Source: Aquimarina mytili
Lineage (GTDB): Bacteria > Bacteroidota > Bacteroidia > Flavobacteriales > Flavobacteriaceae
Assembly: GCF_016735115.1 (NCBI RefSeq)
Contig: NZ_JAERQJ010000007.1
Coordinates: 1 to 64,000 of the forward strand
Reading direction: 5' to 3'
DNA length: 64,000 bases
Shown piece after piece: positions 35,948-45,130 of this stretch (positions are counted from its first letter, which is position 1; the number at the start of each line of letters is the position of its first letter). Below the pieces are notes generated by a model. It was not told where the DNA came from, did no database searches, and saw only the letters and a list, made by a program, of their open reading frames with translations. Position numbers and translations under genes: made by a program.

Positions 35948-36456
35948 CTTTTGCATATGTAAAGCAGAAAATGTTTAAACTTAAAGAAGCGATTACGATT
36001 TATGAAGACGAGACAAAAGCAAAGGTAAACTTTACCATTAAAGCAGATAAGTGGATCGATTTTTCTGCGGCGTATAGCTTCACTGATAGTAATGGTCAAG
36101 AAACTGGTAAAATTGCACGTAAAGGTTGGGCATCACTATGGAAAGCAGAATACGAACTCATAGATCAAAACCAAAAACTTCAGTATCATATCAGAGAAGA
36201 AAATGGGTGGGTAAAAGTCTTAGACTCTTTATTAGGGCAAATACCAGTATTAAGTATCCTAACCGGATATTTATTTAACCCATCTTATAAAGTGACTAAT
36301 CTAAATAATGAAATGGTGGCTAGACTTAAAAAAGAACCTTCATTTTTTGGAAGAAGATTTCAAATATCAAAATTAAAGGACATTGATGCAGATGATCAAG
36401 AGAGAGTAATTCTTGGATTAATGATGATGATTTTACTAGAAAGACGAAGAGGATAA
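35860..36456 (+). CDS. LURP-one-related family protein (tubby-like fold)
   Basis: A 198-residue soluble protein with the typical pattern of LURP-one-related proteins: FAYVKQKMFKLKEAITIYEDE, then FTIKADKWIDFSAAYSFTD, GKIARKGW, and a central hydrophobic hairpin region near 120-145. The fold is a beta-barrel around a helix, as in tubby and phospholipid scramblase-like proteins. Its function in bacteria is unknown. Its 5' end has been copied upstream into the mosaic pseudogene. Confidence 0.85.
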   Translation: MKELQFPVKFVFNITTLSNDFTAKDVNGKTFAYVKQKMFKLKEAITIYEDETKAKVNFTIKADKWIDFSAAYSFTDSNGQETGKIARKGWASLWKAEYELIDQNQKLQYHIREENGWVKVLDSLLGQIPVLSILTGYLFNPSYKVTNLNNEMVARLKKEPSFFGRRFQISKLKDIDADDQERVILGLMMMILLERRRG

Positions 36457-36507
36457 TACAGCGATTATGGTTTAATACATTGTTTATATTCTATAAAATA
36501 TGTTCTT

Positions 36508-37107
36508 ATGAAAGGAATGATCATGCTCATATTGTTTTTTAGCTTTACATTAATAGGTTATTGTCAAAACTCAGATACTATGAAGTTACCCTATGAACAG
36601 ATCCCTGAAGCTCCAGATGATTATACTTCGGGGAATGTTATTGCAAGATTTATTGATGGTCTTGGATATCGTTATTATTGGGCTACCGAAGGTCTTACTG
36701 AAAAGGATTTGCAATTTTCTCCTTCTGAAGAAGCGAGAACTACTTTGCAAACGATAGAACATGTGTATGGGTTGTCTATAGGGATTCTTAATGCACCACA
36801 AAATCTTCCCAATATAAGAACTACTGATACACTCAATCTTTCTTTTGATGAACTTAGAAAGCAAACGTTACTTAATTTAAAAAAAGCGAGTGCGTTGTTT
36901 TCTGGTAAATCGGCAGAAGAAGTATCCAAGTATAAAGTGATTTTTCAGTCTAAAGAGAAAACAAGAGAGTTTCCATACTGGAATATGATAAACGGGCAAA
37001 TATCTGATGCCATTTATCATGTTGGACAAATTGTTTCTTTTAGAAGATCATCAGGTAACGCCATGAACTCAAAAGTAAGTGTGTTTTTAGGTAAAACCGG
37101 AAATTAA
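36508..37107 (+). CDS. Secreted DinB-superfamily-like protein
   Basis: This 199-residue protein has a signal peptide (MLILFFSFTLIGYCQ). The rest resembles a DinB/YfiT four-helix bundle: ARFIDGLGYRYYWATEGLTEKDL, TLQTIEHVYGL, and the C-terminal NGQISDAIYHVGQIVSFRR, in which His residues usually hold a metal. Export of a DinB-fold protein is known in Bacteroidota but the substrates are unknown. Confidence 0.8.
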   Translation: MKGMIMLILFFSFTLIGYCQNSDTMKLPYEQIPEAPDDYTSGNVIARFIDGLGYRYYWATEGLTEKDLQFSPSEEARTTLQTIEHVYGLSIGILNAPQNLPNIRTTDTLNLSFDELRKQTLLNLKKASALFSGKSAEEVSKYKVIFQSKEKTREFPYWNMINGQISDAIYHVGQIVSFRRSSGNAMNSKVSVFLGKTGN

Positions 37108-37212
37108 AATCACATTCCAAAAATGAAATAATAGTAATCAGGCTAAAGGTTAAGATGTTAGGTTATCAATATTAGGATGCGAAAAAGTTTAGTGGTGTTT
37201 AATTCTATATCA

Positions 37213-37977
37213 TTAAAGACCTTTTAATTGTGCATCACGCACTTTTTTGAAGAGATTAGAGGAGTATACAAATTCGGTTACTGCTTTATTGTCAGTTTTA
37301 AAGATTTGAGTCTTATCACCTTCCCATTCTAAATACCCGTTTTTAAGGAAAACAATTTTTTCTCCGATTTCCATAACCGAGTTCATATCATGAGTATTGA
37401 TCACAGTTGTGATGTCATTTTCTTCAGTAATTTCTTTAATTAGATTGTCAATTACAATAGCTGTTCTAGGATCTAATCCAGAGTTTGGTTCATCGCAAAA
37501 AAGGTATTTTGGTCGAGTAACAATGGCTCGGGCAATAGCTACACGCTTTTGCATACCTCCACTAATTTCTGAAGGTAATTTCTTTTCTGCATTTTCTAAG
37601 TTCACTCTATGGAGTACCTCATGAACTCTTTCCAGCATTTCTTCTTTCTTCTGTTTGGTAAACATCATAAGCGGAAACATTACATTTTCTTCTACAGTCA
37701 TAGAATCAAACAATGCGCTTCCTTGAAAAACCATGCCCATTTGTTCTCTAAGATCCCTTTGTTGTTGTTCGTTAAGCTCAGAATAAGTAGAGCCATCATA
37801 ACAAATAGTACCTTGTTCTGGAGTAAATAAGCCAAGCAAACACTTTAGGAATACAGTTTTACCACTACCGCTGGTACCGATAATTAAATTGGTTTTACCA
37901 CGATCAAAAGTAGTAGTGATACCTTTTAGAATTTCTTCGCCATTAAAACCTTTATGTAGACCTTTTACTTCTATCAT
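37213..37977 (-). CDS. mlaF: Mla-type ABC transporter ATP-binding protein
   Basis: This 254-residue ATPase of the phospholipid transport family has Walker A GTSGSGKT, signature SGGMQKR, Walker B YLFCDEPNSGLDP and the histidine in INTHDMNSV. It overlaps the end of the permease gene by one base, so they form one operon. With MlaE it should move lipids between the membranes. The substrate-binding MlaD gene is not adjacent here. Confidence 0.93.
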   Translation of the reverse strand: MIEVKGLHKGFNGEEILKGITTTFDRGKTNLIIGTSGSGKTVFLKCLLGLFTPEQGTICYDGSTYSELNEQQQRDLREQMGMVFQGSALFDSMTVEENVMFPLMMFTKQKKEEMLERVHEVLHRVNLENAEKKLPSEISGGMQKRVAIARAIVTRPKYLFCDEPNSGLDPRTAIVIDNLIKEITEENDITTVINTHDMNSVMEIGEKIVFLKNGYLEWEGDKTQIFKTDNKAVTEFVYSSNLFKKVRDAQLKGL

Positions 37978-38714
37978 TAGCTTAATAGTAATTGAGTGAG
38001 TACATAATTAGAAATAATAATGACTACAGTTGTCCATACAAAGGCAGAAGTACTTGCTTTACCTACCTCAAGGGCTCCTCCTCTCATGTAATATCCATGA
38101 AAAGATGGTATTGTAGCTAATAAAAACGCAAATAAAAAGGTTTTTATAAAAGCATATACCAGATGATACGGAATAAACTCTTCTCGTAAACCAGTTAAGA
38201 AATCAGTACTAGATACAAAACCACCATATACCCCAGCTATATAAGCCCCGAATATTCCTGTAAACATAGCTATAGCAATTACAAAAGGATATGTAAACAT
38301 TGCTATAATTTTAGGGAAAATCAAGTAATTAAGCGAATTGATTCCCATTACCTCCAGAGCGTCAATTTGCTCAGTAACTCTCATGGTACCAATACTTGAT
38401 GTGATAAATGACCCCACTTTACCAGCCATAATAACTGAAATAAAAGTCGGAGCAAACTCAAGAATAACCGATTGTCTTGAGGCAAAAGCGATAAGTTTTT
38501 TTGGAATCAAAGGATTCGTTAAGTTTAGAGCAGTTTGTATCGCTACTACTGCTCCAATAAAGAATGCTAGAAATACGGTAATTCCTAAAGAACCTATGAT
38601 TAAGTCATCGATTTCTTTAAATATTAAATTCCTGATTACAGAGCCCTTAGTCATCCTACTAAAAACTCCTTTAAGCATTAAAAAGTAACGACCAATATCG
38701 TCTAGATAAAACAT
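37977..38714 (-). CDS. mlaE: MlaE-family phospholipid ABC transporter permease
   Basis: This 245-residue membrane protein has about five hydrophobic segments and the family motifs LAFFIGAVVAIQT, RQSVILEFAPTFISVIMAGKVGS and GTMRVTEQIDALEVMGIN. It forms the membrane channel for the MlaF ATPase. The first gene of the pair, it diverges from the pafA-like gene. Confidence 0.95.
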   Translation of the reverse strand: MFYLDDIGRYFLMLKGVFSRMTKGSVIRNLIFKEIDDLIIGSLGITVFLAFFIGAVVAIQTALNLTNPLIPKKLIAFASRQSVILEFAPTFISVIMAGKVGSFITSSIGTMRVTEQIDALEVMGINSLNYLIFPKIIAMFTYPFVIAIAMFTGIFGAYIAGVYGGFVSSTDFLTGLREEFIPYHLVYAFIKTFLFAFLLATIPSFHGYYMRGGALEVGKASTSAFVWTTVVIIISNYVLTQLLLS

Positions 38715-38782
38715 TCCTTAAAATTAGAAAGGCTAAAATAGAAAAAAAAATATCCATAACATTTAACCTTGTATTAAAGTTT

Positions 38783-38790
38783 TACATTTG
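38783..38790 (+). promoter_or_regulatory. Predicted -7 box for the phosphatase gene
   Basis: TACATTTG matches TAnnTTTG and lies 36 bases before the ATG. A TTG at 38769-38771 is closer than the usual -33 spacing. Confidence 0.4.
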
Positions 38791-38826
38791 CACAAATAGC
38801 TATTTTACATAAATCCTAAAAAAATA

Positions 38827-40464
38827 ATGATGAAGAAAGTGTTTCTGATTATTGTTAGTATAATCTTTGTTTCAGGTATTGCCCAAGAAAAACGCACAAT
38901 TAATAGTTCACCAAAACTCGTGGTAGGTATCGTAGTAGATCAGATGCGATATGATTATATAACACGTTTCTATAATCGATTTGGAGAAGGAGGGTTTAAG
39001 CGAATGATAAATGAAGGGTTTAATTGTAAAAACAATCATTTTAATTATGTGCCAACGTATACAGGACCTGGGCATGCATCGGTATATACAGGAACAACTC
39101 CTAGAAATCACGGTATAATTTCTAATCATTGGTATGATAAATTTAGTAAAGAAACGGTGTATTGTGCTAGCGATTCGTCTGTTAAAGCGGTGGGATCTGA
39201 TAACGACATGGAAAGAATGTCTCCTCACCGAATGAAGACGACAACTGTAGCAGATCAAAATAGATTACATACACAACTAAAAGGAAAAACCATCGGAATT
39301 GCAATTAAGGACCGTGGAGCAATCCTTCCGGCAGGGCATACTGCAAATGGCGCGTATTGGTTTAGAGGTAAGGATGAAGGAAAATGGATTACCAGTACAT
39401 ATTATAGAAATGAATTACCAGATTGGGTTAAAAAATTTAACGAATCGGGTAAGGCAAAATCGTATTTCAAAGAGTGGAATACATTGTATGATATAAATTC
39501 CTATTCTGAAAGTGGTGCAGATAAAAATAATTTTGAGGCGGGGTATAAAGGAAAGGAAATGGCTACTTTTCCTTACGACCTGGCAAAATTAAAGGATCAG
39601 AACTCCGGATACGATATTATTAAATCATCTGCATATGGAAATAGTTTGACCGCAGATTTTGCTATCGAAGCAATTACAGGTGAGCAATTAGGGGCTGATG
39701 AGGTTACGGATTTTCTAACTGTAAGTTTTTCTAGTACCGATTATGTGGGGCATAATTTTGGGGTAAATTCTAAAGAAATTCAAGATACATATTTACGTTT
39801 AGATCTAGATTTAGAACGATTTTTAAGCGCGCTTGATCAGAAAGTGGGTAAGGGGCAGTATACCATTTTCTTGACAGCGGATCATGGGGCGGTACATGTG
39901 CCATCCTATTTGAAATCACTTAAAATTCCGGCTGGGTATTTTAAATTTGATGTATTTAAAGCTAAGGTTGAAACATTTGTGAAAAATACATTTAAGGTTG
40001 ATGGCTTGATTGAAGATATATCCAATAATCAGGTGTTTTTTAATTATGCCACTTTGATGAAAAATTCAATAAGTGCTGAGGATTTACAAGACGCAATTGC
40101 ACATTTTGTATTGCAAGAAAATCAAATAGATAAGGTGTTTACCAGAAAACAACTTGAGTCTACCAATTATACTTCGGGTATTGAGGCCCTAATACAAAAG
40201 GGATATAACCAAAAAAGGAGTGGAGATGTAGTTGTAGTTTTGGATCCAGCAACAATATCATATTCTCGAACAGGTTCTACTCATGGTAGCGGGTTAACAT
40301 ATGACACGCATGCTCCATTATTGTTTTTTGGATATGGAATTAAAAAAGGGAGTACTACTCAAAAAACGTACATTACCGATATTGCTCCTACAATTTCGGC
40401 TTTGTTAGGGATCACTTTTCCTAATGGAGCAACAGGGGATGTGTTGCCTTTTGTATTAGACTAA
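38827..40464 (+). CDS. PafA-like alkaline phosphatase family protein
   Basis: This 545-residue secreted phosphatase of the alkaline phosphatase superfamily has a signal peptide ending in VSGIAQ. The metal ligand stretch is GIVVDQMRYDY, the nucleophile Thr lies in PTYTGPGHASVYTG and the motif HNFGVNS and DHGAVHVP supply further metal ligands. The IKDRGAILPAGH motif matches the Lys and Arg that define PafA-type monoesterases of Elizabethkingia and other Bacteroidota. It probably supplies phosphate from organic phosphoesters in the periplasm. Confidence 0.88.
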   Translation: MMKKVFLIIVSIIFVSGIAQEKRTINSSPKLVVGIVVDQMRYDYITRFYNRFGEGGFKRMINEGFNCKNNHFNYVPTYTGPGHASVYTGTTPRNHGIISNHWYDKFSKETVYCASDSSVKAVGSDNDMERMSPHRMKTTTVADQNRLHTQLKGKTIGIAIKDRGAILPAGHTANGAYWFRGKDEGKWITSTYYRNELPDWVKKFNESGKAKSYFKEWNTLYDINSYSESGADKNNFEAGYKGKEMATFPYDLAKLKDQNSGYDIIKSSAYGNSLTADFAIEAITGEQLGADEVTDFLTVSFSSTDYVGHNFGVNSKEIQDTYLRLDLDLERFLSALDQKVGKGQYTIFLTADHGAVHVPSYLKSLKIPAGYFKFDVFKAKVETFVKNTFKVDGLIEDISNNQVFFNYATLMKNSISAEDLQDAIAHFVLQENQIDKVFTRKQLESTNYTSGIEALIQKGYNQKRSGDVVVVLDPATISYSRTGSTHGSGLTYDTHAPLLFFGYGIKKGSTTQKTYITDIAPTISALLGITFPNGATGDVLPFVLD

Positions 40465-40513
40465 TGGTGAATTGAGTCAAATTTTTAATAATTAGATATT
40501 TACCAATCTGAAC

Positions 40514-40571
40514 CTGTCAAAGATTATTTGTTTTTGAACGGTTAAAAACTTTGACAAGCTCAGTTTGACAG
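40514..40571. repeat. REP-like inverted repeat between convergent genes
   Basis: CTGTCAAAG (40514-40522) can pair with CTTTGACA (40549-40556), with an inner GTTTTT/AAAAAC pair, or its first eight bases with TTTGACAG (40564-40571). The GACAAGCTCAG segment resembles short dispersed repeats I recall from Bacteroidota intergenic regions. It may also act as a two-way terminator. Confidence 0.55.
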
Positions 40572-40578
40572 CTTTTGT

Positions 40579-41325
40579 TTAATTTCTTCCTGCTAGTACA
40601 CCACCGTCGGTATCCCAAATGGCACCGGTTACCCATGAGGCTTGATCAGATAAAAGAAAAGTAATACTATTTGCTACATCCTGTGCAGTACCATTTCTTC
40701 CTATGGGATGAAAATTATTAAACCCTACCAATGCTTTTTTTGCTTCTTCGGCAGTACCAAAAACATTATCATAAACCGGGGTTTCTACCACTGCAGGTGA
40801 TACTGCATTAACACGAATGCCATGATCTGCTAGCTCCATTGCTAAGTGCTGAGTGAGTGAGTGTAGCCCAGCTTTTTGCATAGAATATGCCGAAGAAGGA
40901 GTGGCTTTTACAGCTTGTTTTGCCCACATCGATCCAACATTTACGATTGATCCACTATTGTTTTCTTTCATCTTTTTGGCTGCTGCCTGTGTGATAAAAA
41001 AGAACCCTCTATTAAGATCCTGATACGAATCATAGTCTTCTACGGTGTGATCTAAAAATGCCTTCGGGCCAAAAATTCCTGATGCATTTACAAGATAATC
41101 AAGATGATCTAATTGAGCGATATTGTCAATTAGTTCTTTCACACTTTCAGAGTCTGTAATATCTGCTTGATATTTAATAATATTATTTGCATCTGGTATT
41201 TTAGATATGTTCCTTCCTACTACGTGTACTGTAGCTCCGCCTTCGAGTAAAGTATTTACGGTAGCTCTACCTATTCCACTAGTGCCACCTATTACTAATG
41301 CTGTTTTGTTGTTAAATGTATTCAT
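40579..41325 (-). CDS. SDR family oxidoreductase, likely target of the adjacent TetR regulator
   Basis: A 248-residue classical SDR with [10 protein letters not shown] (cofactor loop), the NASG motif, the active-site serine in NVGSMWA, the catalytic SAYSMQK and the C-terminal [12 protein letters not shown]. Substrate unknown; such pairs with TetR regulators often deal with toxic or quinone-like compounds. The upstream palindrome at 41356-41369 is identical to the one in front of the tetR-like gene. Confidence 0.92.
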   Translation of the reverse strand: MNTFNNKTALVIGGTSGIGRATVNTLLEGGATVHVVGRNISKIPDANNIIKYQADITDSESVKELIDNIAQLDHLDYLVNASGIFGPKAFLDHTVEDYDSYQDLNRGFFFITQAAAKKMKENNSGSIVNVGSMWAKQAVKATPSSAYSMQKAGLHSLTQHLAMELADHGIRVNAVSPAVVETPVYDNVFGTAEEAKKALVGFNNFHPIGRNGTAQDVANSITFLLSDQASWVTGAIWDTDGGVLAGRN

Positions 41326-41355
41326 TTTTGTAGTTTTAAATTATTAATAAACGAA

Positions 41356-41369
41356 CAGACAAGTCTGTC
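41356..41369. promoter_or_regulatory. Predicted TetR operator upstream of the SDR gene
   Basis: ACAGACAAGTCTGT is a palindrome (ACAGAC/GTCTGT arms, two-base centre) 30 bases upstream of the SDR start. An identical 14-mer lies upstream of the regulator gene. Confidence 0.75.
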
Positions 41370-41388
41370 TTTATTTGATTAAATTTTT

Positions 41389-41952
41389 TTATTGCAATAT
41401 GTTTTTGCATATGGTTAAACCTGCATTTATAGGCCATTTGCTTTGATGCAGTTTGCTTTCAGAAATTGAGCCTTCGTATATTAAATAAATCTGTCTGGCG
41501 AGCTCTTCATTTTTTTGATCGGAATTTTGATTGTGATTTTTTTCTACAATGCTTTTTATGAAGGATACGAACTCTTCTTTCTGATTTTGAATCTCTTTTC
41601 TGATTTTCTTATTTTCTTGAGGAATTTCTACAATAGTATTAAGGCACCAACAACCATTAAAATCTTTTTGATCGAAGAACTCTTTTAGAAAATTAAACAA
41701 TGCATAGAGTTGGGCTTTTCCTTTTTCGGTATTATTTACGAAGTTTTTAATGTCTTGTGTAAATATATCGTTACGATATTTAAGGTACGCTAAACAAATA
41801 TCTTCTTTAGAAGCAAAATGATTATATAAAGTTGCCTTTGCGATTCCGGCTTCTTTAATAATTTCATTGATACCGGTAAGGTTATATCCTTTTCTGTAGA
41901 ATAAATCGGAAGCCGTTTCAATTACATGTTGTCTTACTAAAGAATGTTTCAT
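41389..41952 (-). CDS. TetR/AcrR family transcriptional regulator
   Basis: A 187-residue repressor. The N-terminal helix-turn-helix contains VIETASDLFYRKGYNLTGINEII and GIAKATLYNHFASKEDICLAYL, typical of TetR proteins; the C-terminal part is the ligand and dimer domain. The frame is open to 41988, but that would begin inside the operator; the ATG at 41952 starts the usual KHSLVRQHVIETA. It is upstream of the SDR gene on the same strand and very likely controls itself and the SDR gene through the two identical palindromes. Confidence 0.93.
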   Translation of the reverse strand: MKHSLVRQHVIETASDLFYRKGYNLTGINEIIKEAGIAKATLYNHFASKEDICLAYLKYRNDIFTQDIKNFVNNTEKGKAQLYALFNFLKEFFDQKDFNGCWCLNTIVEIPQENKKIRKEIQNQKEEFVSFIKSIVEKNHNQNSDQKNEELARQIYLIYEGSISESKLHQSKWPINAGLTICKNILQ

Positions 41953-41980
41953 GAGGTAAAAATAATAAAAAAACACAAAA

Positions 41981-41994
41981 ACAGACAAGTCTGT
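41981..41994. promoter_or_regulatory. Predicted TetR operator upstream of the regulator gene
   Basis: ACAGACAAGTCTGT, identical to 41356-41369, lies 28 bases upstream of the regulator start and is extended by another CTGT on its right side. Confidence 0.75.
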
Positions 41995-42034
41995 CTGTTT
42001 TTAAAATTACTTTAACATTAAACGATATAATACC

Positions 42035-42886
42035 TTACTTAAATAGTCTGTTTTTTATGTTATTCCAGCGTAGTTTTCGAATAAAAACACCTTCGTCTTT
42101 AGAAACAAGAAAAGATTGTTTTTCTTTTTTGGCTTTAAAAAAACCAGCTAAATAGTCTAATATAAGCCGCGGTTGCTTTTTAAGTAACGCTAATTTGATC
42201 GAAGCAATTAAAGTAATCCAAAAGCCATAACGTATGCGGTAGAAGGCTTCTCCTTGTTTGTATTTGGCTTTTGGGTTATAGGTGTCACCTGTTGGTTTTA
42301 GATGTTTTACATGTAGAGATGCATCAGTTTTAATTTTCCAATTGTGATATTGAGCAAGTAATTCATCCACAGTATCCCAGCCCATAGCTGGTTTTAAACC
42401 ATTGATATCATTAAAACAATCTTTCCGATACGCTTTTAGAGCTCCACGAATATGATCTTTATTGGTTAGACTCTCTAATACCCATTTTTTATTTTTCTCT
42501 ATATAACAAAACCCACCAACCATTCCTATATTAATATCCTTTTGAAAATGATTTACTATTTTTTCTAAATAGTCCAAAGGAAAAATAAGATCTGCATCAA
42601 ACTTACATATGATATCATAGTCCGTATCCAGAATTTGATATCCTTGATAGAAAGCGTTAATCACTTTGCTACCAGGCATATGATCCTTTGAAGAGTTTGT
42701 TTTTATTTGCGTTATAAAAGTATAGTTACTAGCAAATTTATTGATGATGTTTTCGGTATTATCTGTAGAATTATCATTAACCACAATGATCTTTTTTGGA
42801 ATACATGTTTGCGAAGCAAGAGATTGGAGTGTTTGAGAAATAAAACGCTCTTCATTATGTGCTGGTATGATAATAGCTACTTTCAA
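42035..42886 (-). CDS. Family 2 glycosyltransferase
   Basis: A 283-residue GT-A fold glycosyltransferase with VAIIIPAHNEERFI, VNDNSTDNT, the metal-binding KFDADLIFP and GWDTVDELL. It has no membrane helix apart from a possible amphipathic helix near 225-240. The only plausible start is TTG at 42886, because the next upstream in-frame codons have no ATG or GTG before a stop. It follows the methyltransferase gene by 18 bases. Substrate unknown; surface glycan synthesis is likely. Confidence 0.9.
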   Translation of the reverse strand: MKVAIIIPAHNEERFISQTLQSLASQTCIPKKIIVVNDNSTDNTENIINKFASNYTFITQIKTNSSKDHMPGSKVINAFYQGYQILDTDYDIICKFDADLIFPLDYLEKIVNHFQKDINIGMVGGFCYIEKNKKWVLESLTNKDHIRGALKAYRKDCFNDINGLKPAMGWDTVDELLAQYHNWKIKTDASLHVKHLKPTGDTYNPKAKYKQGEAFYRIRYGFWITLIASIKLALLKKQPRLILDYLAGFFKAKKEKQSFLVSKDEGVFIRKLRWNNIKNRLFK

Positions 42887-42904
42887 GATTGCACCAAATT
42901 GGTT

Positions 42905-43429
42905 TTACTGTTTTCTTTCTGCATATACAATATAGTACCTAGGGGTAAAAAGCCGTAATAATGGTCTAAGTCCAATTTTCTTAACTGGGTGTGTCCATTT
43001 TTGACGATCTTTAATTTCCCAACCGGCTTTTTCCAACAGCCAATCAAATTGCCAATCTTCAAATTCATGATAATGTCTATCCCAAGGATCTGTTTTGCTT
43101 CGATATGCTGGAGAAAACCATAATTTGAGTGGGATTGAAGCTACTAATTTATTAGCTTTTATGTCTCTTAGTACATTAAAAGGAGCAATTAAGTGTTCAA
43201 AAATTTCAAATGCTGTAACAATGTCAGCATCACTGTTTTTAACAGTGTTAGCATCAAGATCTAGATCTTCTCCAGAAGTGTTGGATACCGTATATCCTTC
43301 TTTTTCCATAAATTCGACAAAAGGGTTTCTTACACCCAAGTCAAGTATTTTTGATGGCGTATTGGTGTTTTTTCTAAGAAATTCTAATGTGTTTTTATAT
43401 CTTTTATGCGGAAAAGTTCCTTCGTACAT
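42905..43429 (-). CDS. Class I SAM-dependent methyltransferase
   Basis: This 174-residue protein has an SAM-binding core in SKILDLGVRNPFVEFME, then DADIVTAFEIFEHLIAPFNVL and a typical end with YYIVYAERKQ. The first glycine-rich loop is unusual (LGVRNP rather than GxGxG). The ATG at 43429 is chosen since the upstream extension is hydrophobic and unlike the family. With the GT2 gene it forms an operon that may decorate a surface polysaccharide or lipid. Confidence 0.85.
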   Translation of the reverse strand: MYEGTFPHKRYKNTLEFLRKNTNTPSKILDLGVRNPFVEFMEKEGYTVSNTSGEDLDLDANTVKNSDADIVTAFEIFEHLIAPFNVLRDIKANKLVASIPLKLWFSPAYRSKTDPWDRHYHEFEDWQFDWLLEKAGWEIKDRQKWTHPVKKIGLRPLLRLFTPRYYIVYAERKQ

Positions 43430-43515
43430 AGTAGTTAGATCAATAATTACGGTTGTAAAAATAGACAATTACAAAGATTACCTTCAGCTAAACGTATAGA
43501 ATTTTATATGGGATC

Positions 43516-44574
43516 TTAGTTTTGATAAAGAAAGGCGTTAATATTCATGCCTGCTCCCACACTAGCAAACAATAAAAGATCACCTTTGTTAATAGATTGG
43601 TTTTGTATTTTATTATTTAAAATGAGATCATATAATGTAGGAATGGTCGCAACACTGCTGTTTCCAAGTTTTTGAATACTCATAGGCATAACACCTTCAG
43701 GAACTTCTTGGTCATAGAGTCCGTAGAATCGTTTTACAATAGCTTCATCCATTTTTTCGTTGGCTTGATGGATAAGTATTTTCTTTACATCGGTAATATC
43801 AAAATTGGTTTTGTCTAGGCAAGCTTTCATTGCTAGAGGTACGTGGTTTAAAGCAAATTCGTAGATTTTTCGTCCATGCATTTTGATATACTTATTATTG
43901 TCATCAGAAGTGTTGTTGTATGTTTTTCCAAAGAATAGAAAATTACTTTCTTCTAACGTGTAGGATGCACTTATAGTAGAAATTATACCTCCTGTATCTT
44001 TGGTAACTTCAAGAACTGATGCTCCGGCACCATCGGAATAGATCATAGAATCCCGGTCGTGTCTATCTACTACACGAGAAAGCGTCTCTGCGCCAATTAC
44101 TAGACACTTTTTGGCCATATCGCTTTTAATAAAGGATTGTGCTTGTATTACTCCTTCTATCCATCCAGGACATCCAAATAATACATCATAAGCTACACAA
44201 TATGGATTTTTTATTTTGAGTTTATGTTTTACTCTGGCGGCTAGACTTGGTACTGTATCAGCTTGAGAAGAGTTTTTGTCTACATCACCAAAATTATGAG
44301 CGACTATAATATAGTCCAAAGTTTCCGGGTCAATTTTAGCATCTTCGATTGCTTTTTCTGCAGAAAAAAATGCTAAATCAGAAGTATTTTGTTGGTTAGA
44401 AGCGTATCTACGCTCTTCAATACCAGTTATTTTCTTGAATTTCTCTATAATTACGTCTGTAGAGTGCTGTATTTGGTCACCGTTTTCACTAAGAAATAAA
44501 TGATTTTCAAAATCCTCATTCTTCTCAATCCCTCTGGGAATATAGCTTCCCGTGCCAGTTATTTTGATACCCAT
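43516..44574 (-). CDS. 3-oxoacyl-ACP synthase III family protein (FabH-like)
   Basis: A 352-residue thiolase-fold condensing enzyme. The catalytic triad is visible: Cys in DVLFGCPGWIEG, His in LIHQANEK and Asn in KLGNSSVATIP. It begins GIKITGTGSYIP. It is longer and less close to housekeeping FabH than expected for the main enzyme, so it may be one of the additional KAS III copies of Bacteroidota used for special lipids. The ATG at 44574 follows a GTG at 44577. Confidence 0.9.
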   Translation of the reverse strand: MGIKITGTGSYIPRGIEKNEDFENHLFLSENGDQIQHSTDVIIEKFKKITGIEERRYASNQQNTSDLAFFSAEKAIEDAKIDPETLDYIIVAHNFGDVDKNSSQADTVPSLAARVKHKLKIKNPYCVAYDVLFGCPGWIEGVIQAQSFIKSDMAKKCLVIGAETLSRVVDRHDRDSMIYSDGAGASVLEVTKDTGGIISTISASYTLEESNFLFFGKTYNNTSDDNNKYIKMHGRKIYEFALNHVPLAMKACLDKTNFDITDVKKILIHQANEKMDEAIVKRFYGLYDQEVPEGVMPMSIQKLGNSSVATIPTLYDLILNNKIQNQSINKGDLLLFASVGAGMNINAFLYQN

Positions 44575-44695
44575 CACTTTTAATTTTGTTTTCTATGATA
44601 AGGTACGAATTAAAAAATCATATGTTATGCGCGCATAGTATAATTTACGATGCCTAACACGATTTTTAAAAATTAGAAAAGGGTTTGGATAAGGG

Positions 44696-45061
44696 TTATT
44701 TTATCTTTATTTGCATAACAGTTGCAATAGAAAGGGCTCTTGTTTTGATAAGATTTGCTTTTTCTCCTTGAAAATGTGTGTCTACAGTAGTATTGAATAG
44801 TGATAACCAAGCCTCATAATGAATTTTTTGTAGCTTTTTTTTAACACTTAGATTTTTATGAATTTGAAGAACATTCTTTTTGTAATTTCCTTTTCTGAAT
44901 ATCTGCTGTTCCCAAAAGTCAGTAATTTGAGGAAGATGATTTTTTAGATCTATTTTTGCTATTTCCGTAAAGAATACTCCGATCAGAGGATCTGCGAATG
45001 CTTCATTATAAAAAGCTTTCATTAAAAACTCAATATCTTTTCTGGAAGTAATGTCTTTCAC
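44696..45061 (-). CDS. Group III truncated hemoglobin
   Basis: A small heme protein of about 121 residues with the pattern DIEFLMKAFYNEAFADPLIGVFF, TDFWEQQIF, the proximal-helix His in QIHKNLSV and HYEAWLSLF. The role in bacteria is not settled; reactive oxygen or nitrogen chemistry is often proposed. A TTG start at 45091 would lie inside the gcvP terminator, so GTG at 45061 is preferred, which fits the usual family N-terminus. Confidence 0.85.
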   Translation of the reverse strand: MKDITSRKDIEFLMKAFYNEAFADPLIGVFFTEIAKIDLKNHLPQITDFWEQQIFRKGNYKKNVLQIHKNLSVKKKLQKIHYEAWLSLFNTTVDTHFQGEKANLIKTRALSIATVMQIKIK

Positions 45062-45080
45062 AATGTAATAGGTATGAATA

Positions 45081-45113
45081 AAAAGAGGCAACCTTTACAG
45101 TTACCTCTTTTTT
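45081..45113 (-). terminator. Intrinsic terminator of gcvP
   Basis: AAAAGAGG and CCTCTTTTTT arms with an inner AAC/GTT pair. On the minus strand the hairpin is followed by five T. It lies between gcvP and the hemoglobin gene. Confidence 0.8.
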
Positions 45114-45130
45114 ATTTTATAAATAATTAA

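Noticed and set aside
42905..43068. Second minus-strand ORF overlapping the methyltransferase gene end
   Set aside because: It is a frame-shifted shadow of the methyltransferase coding region.
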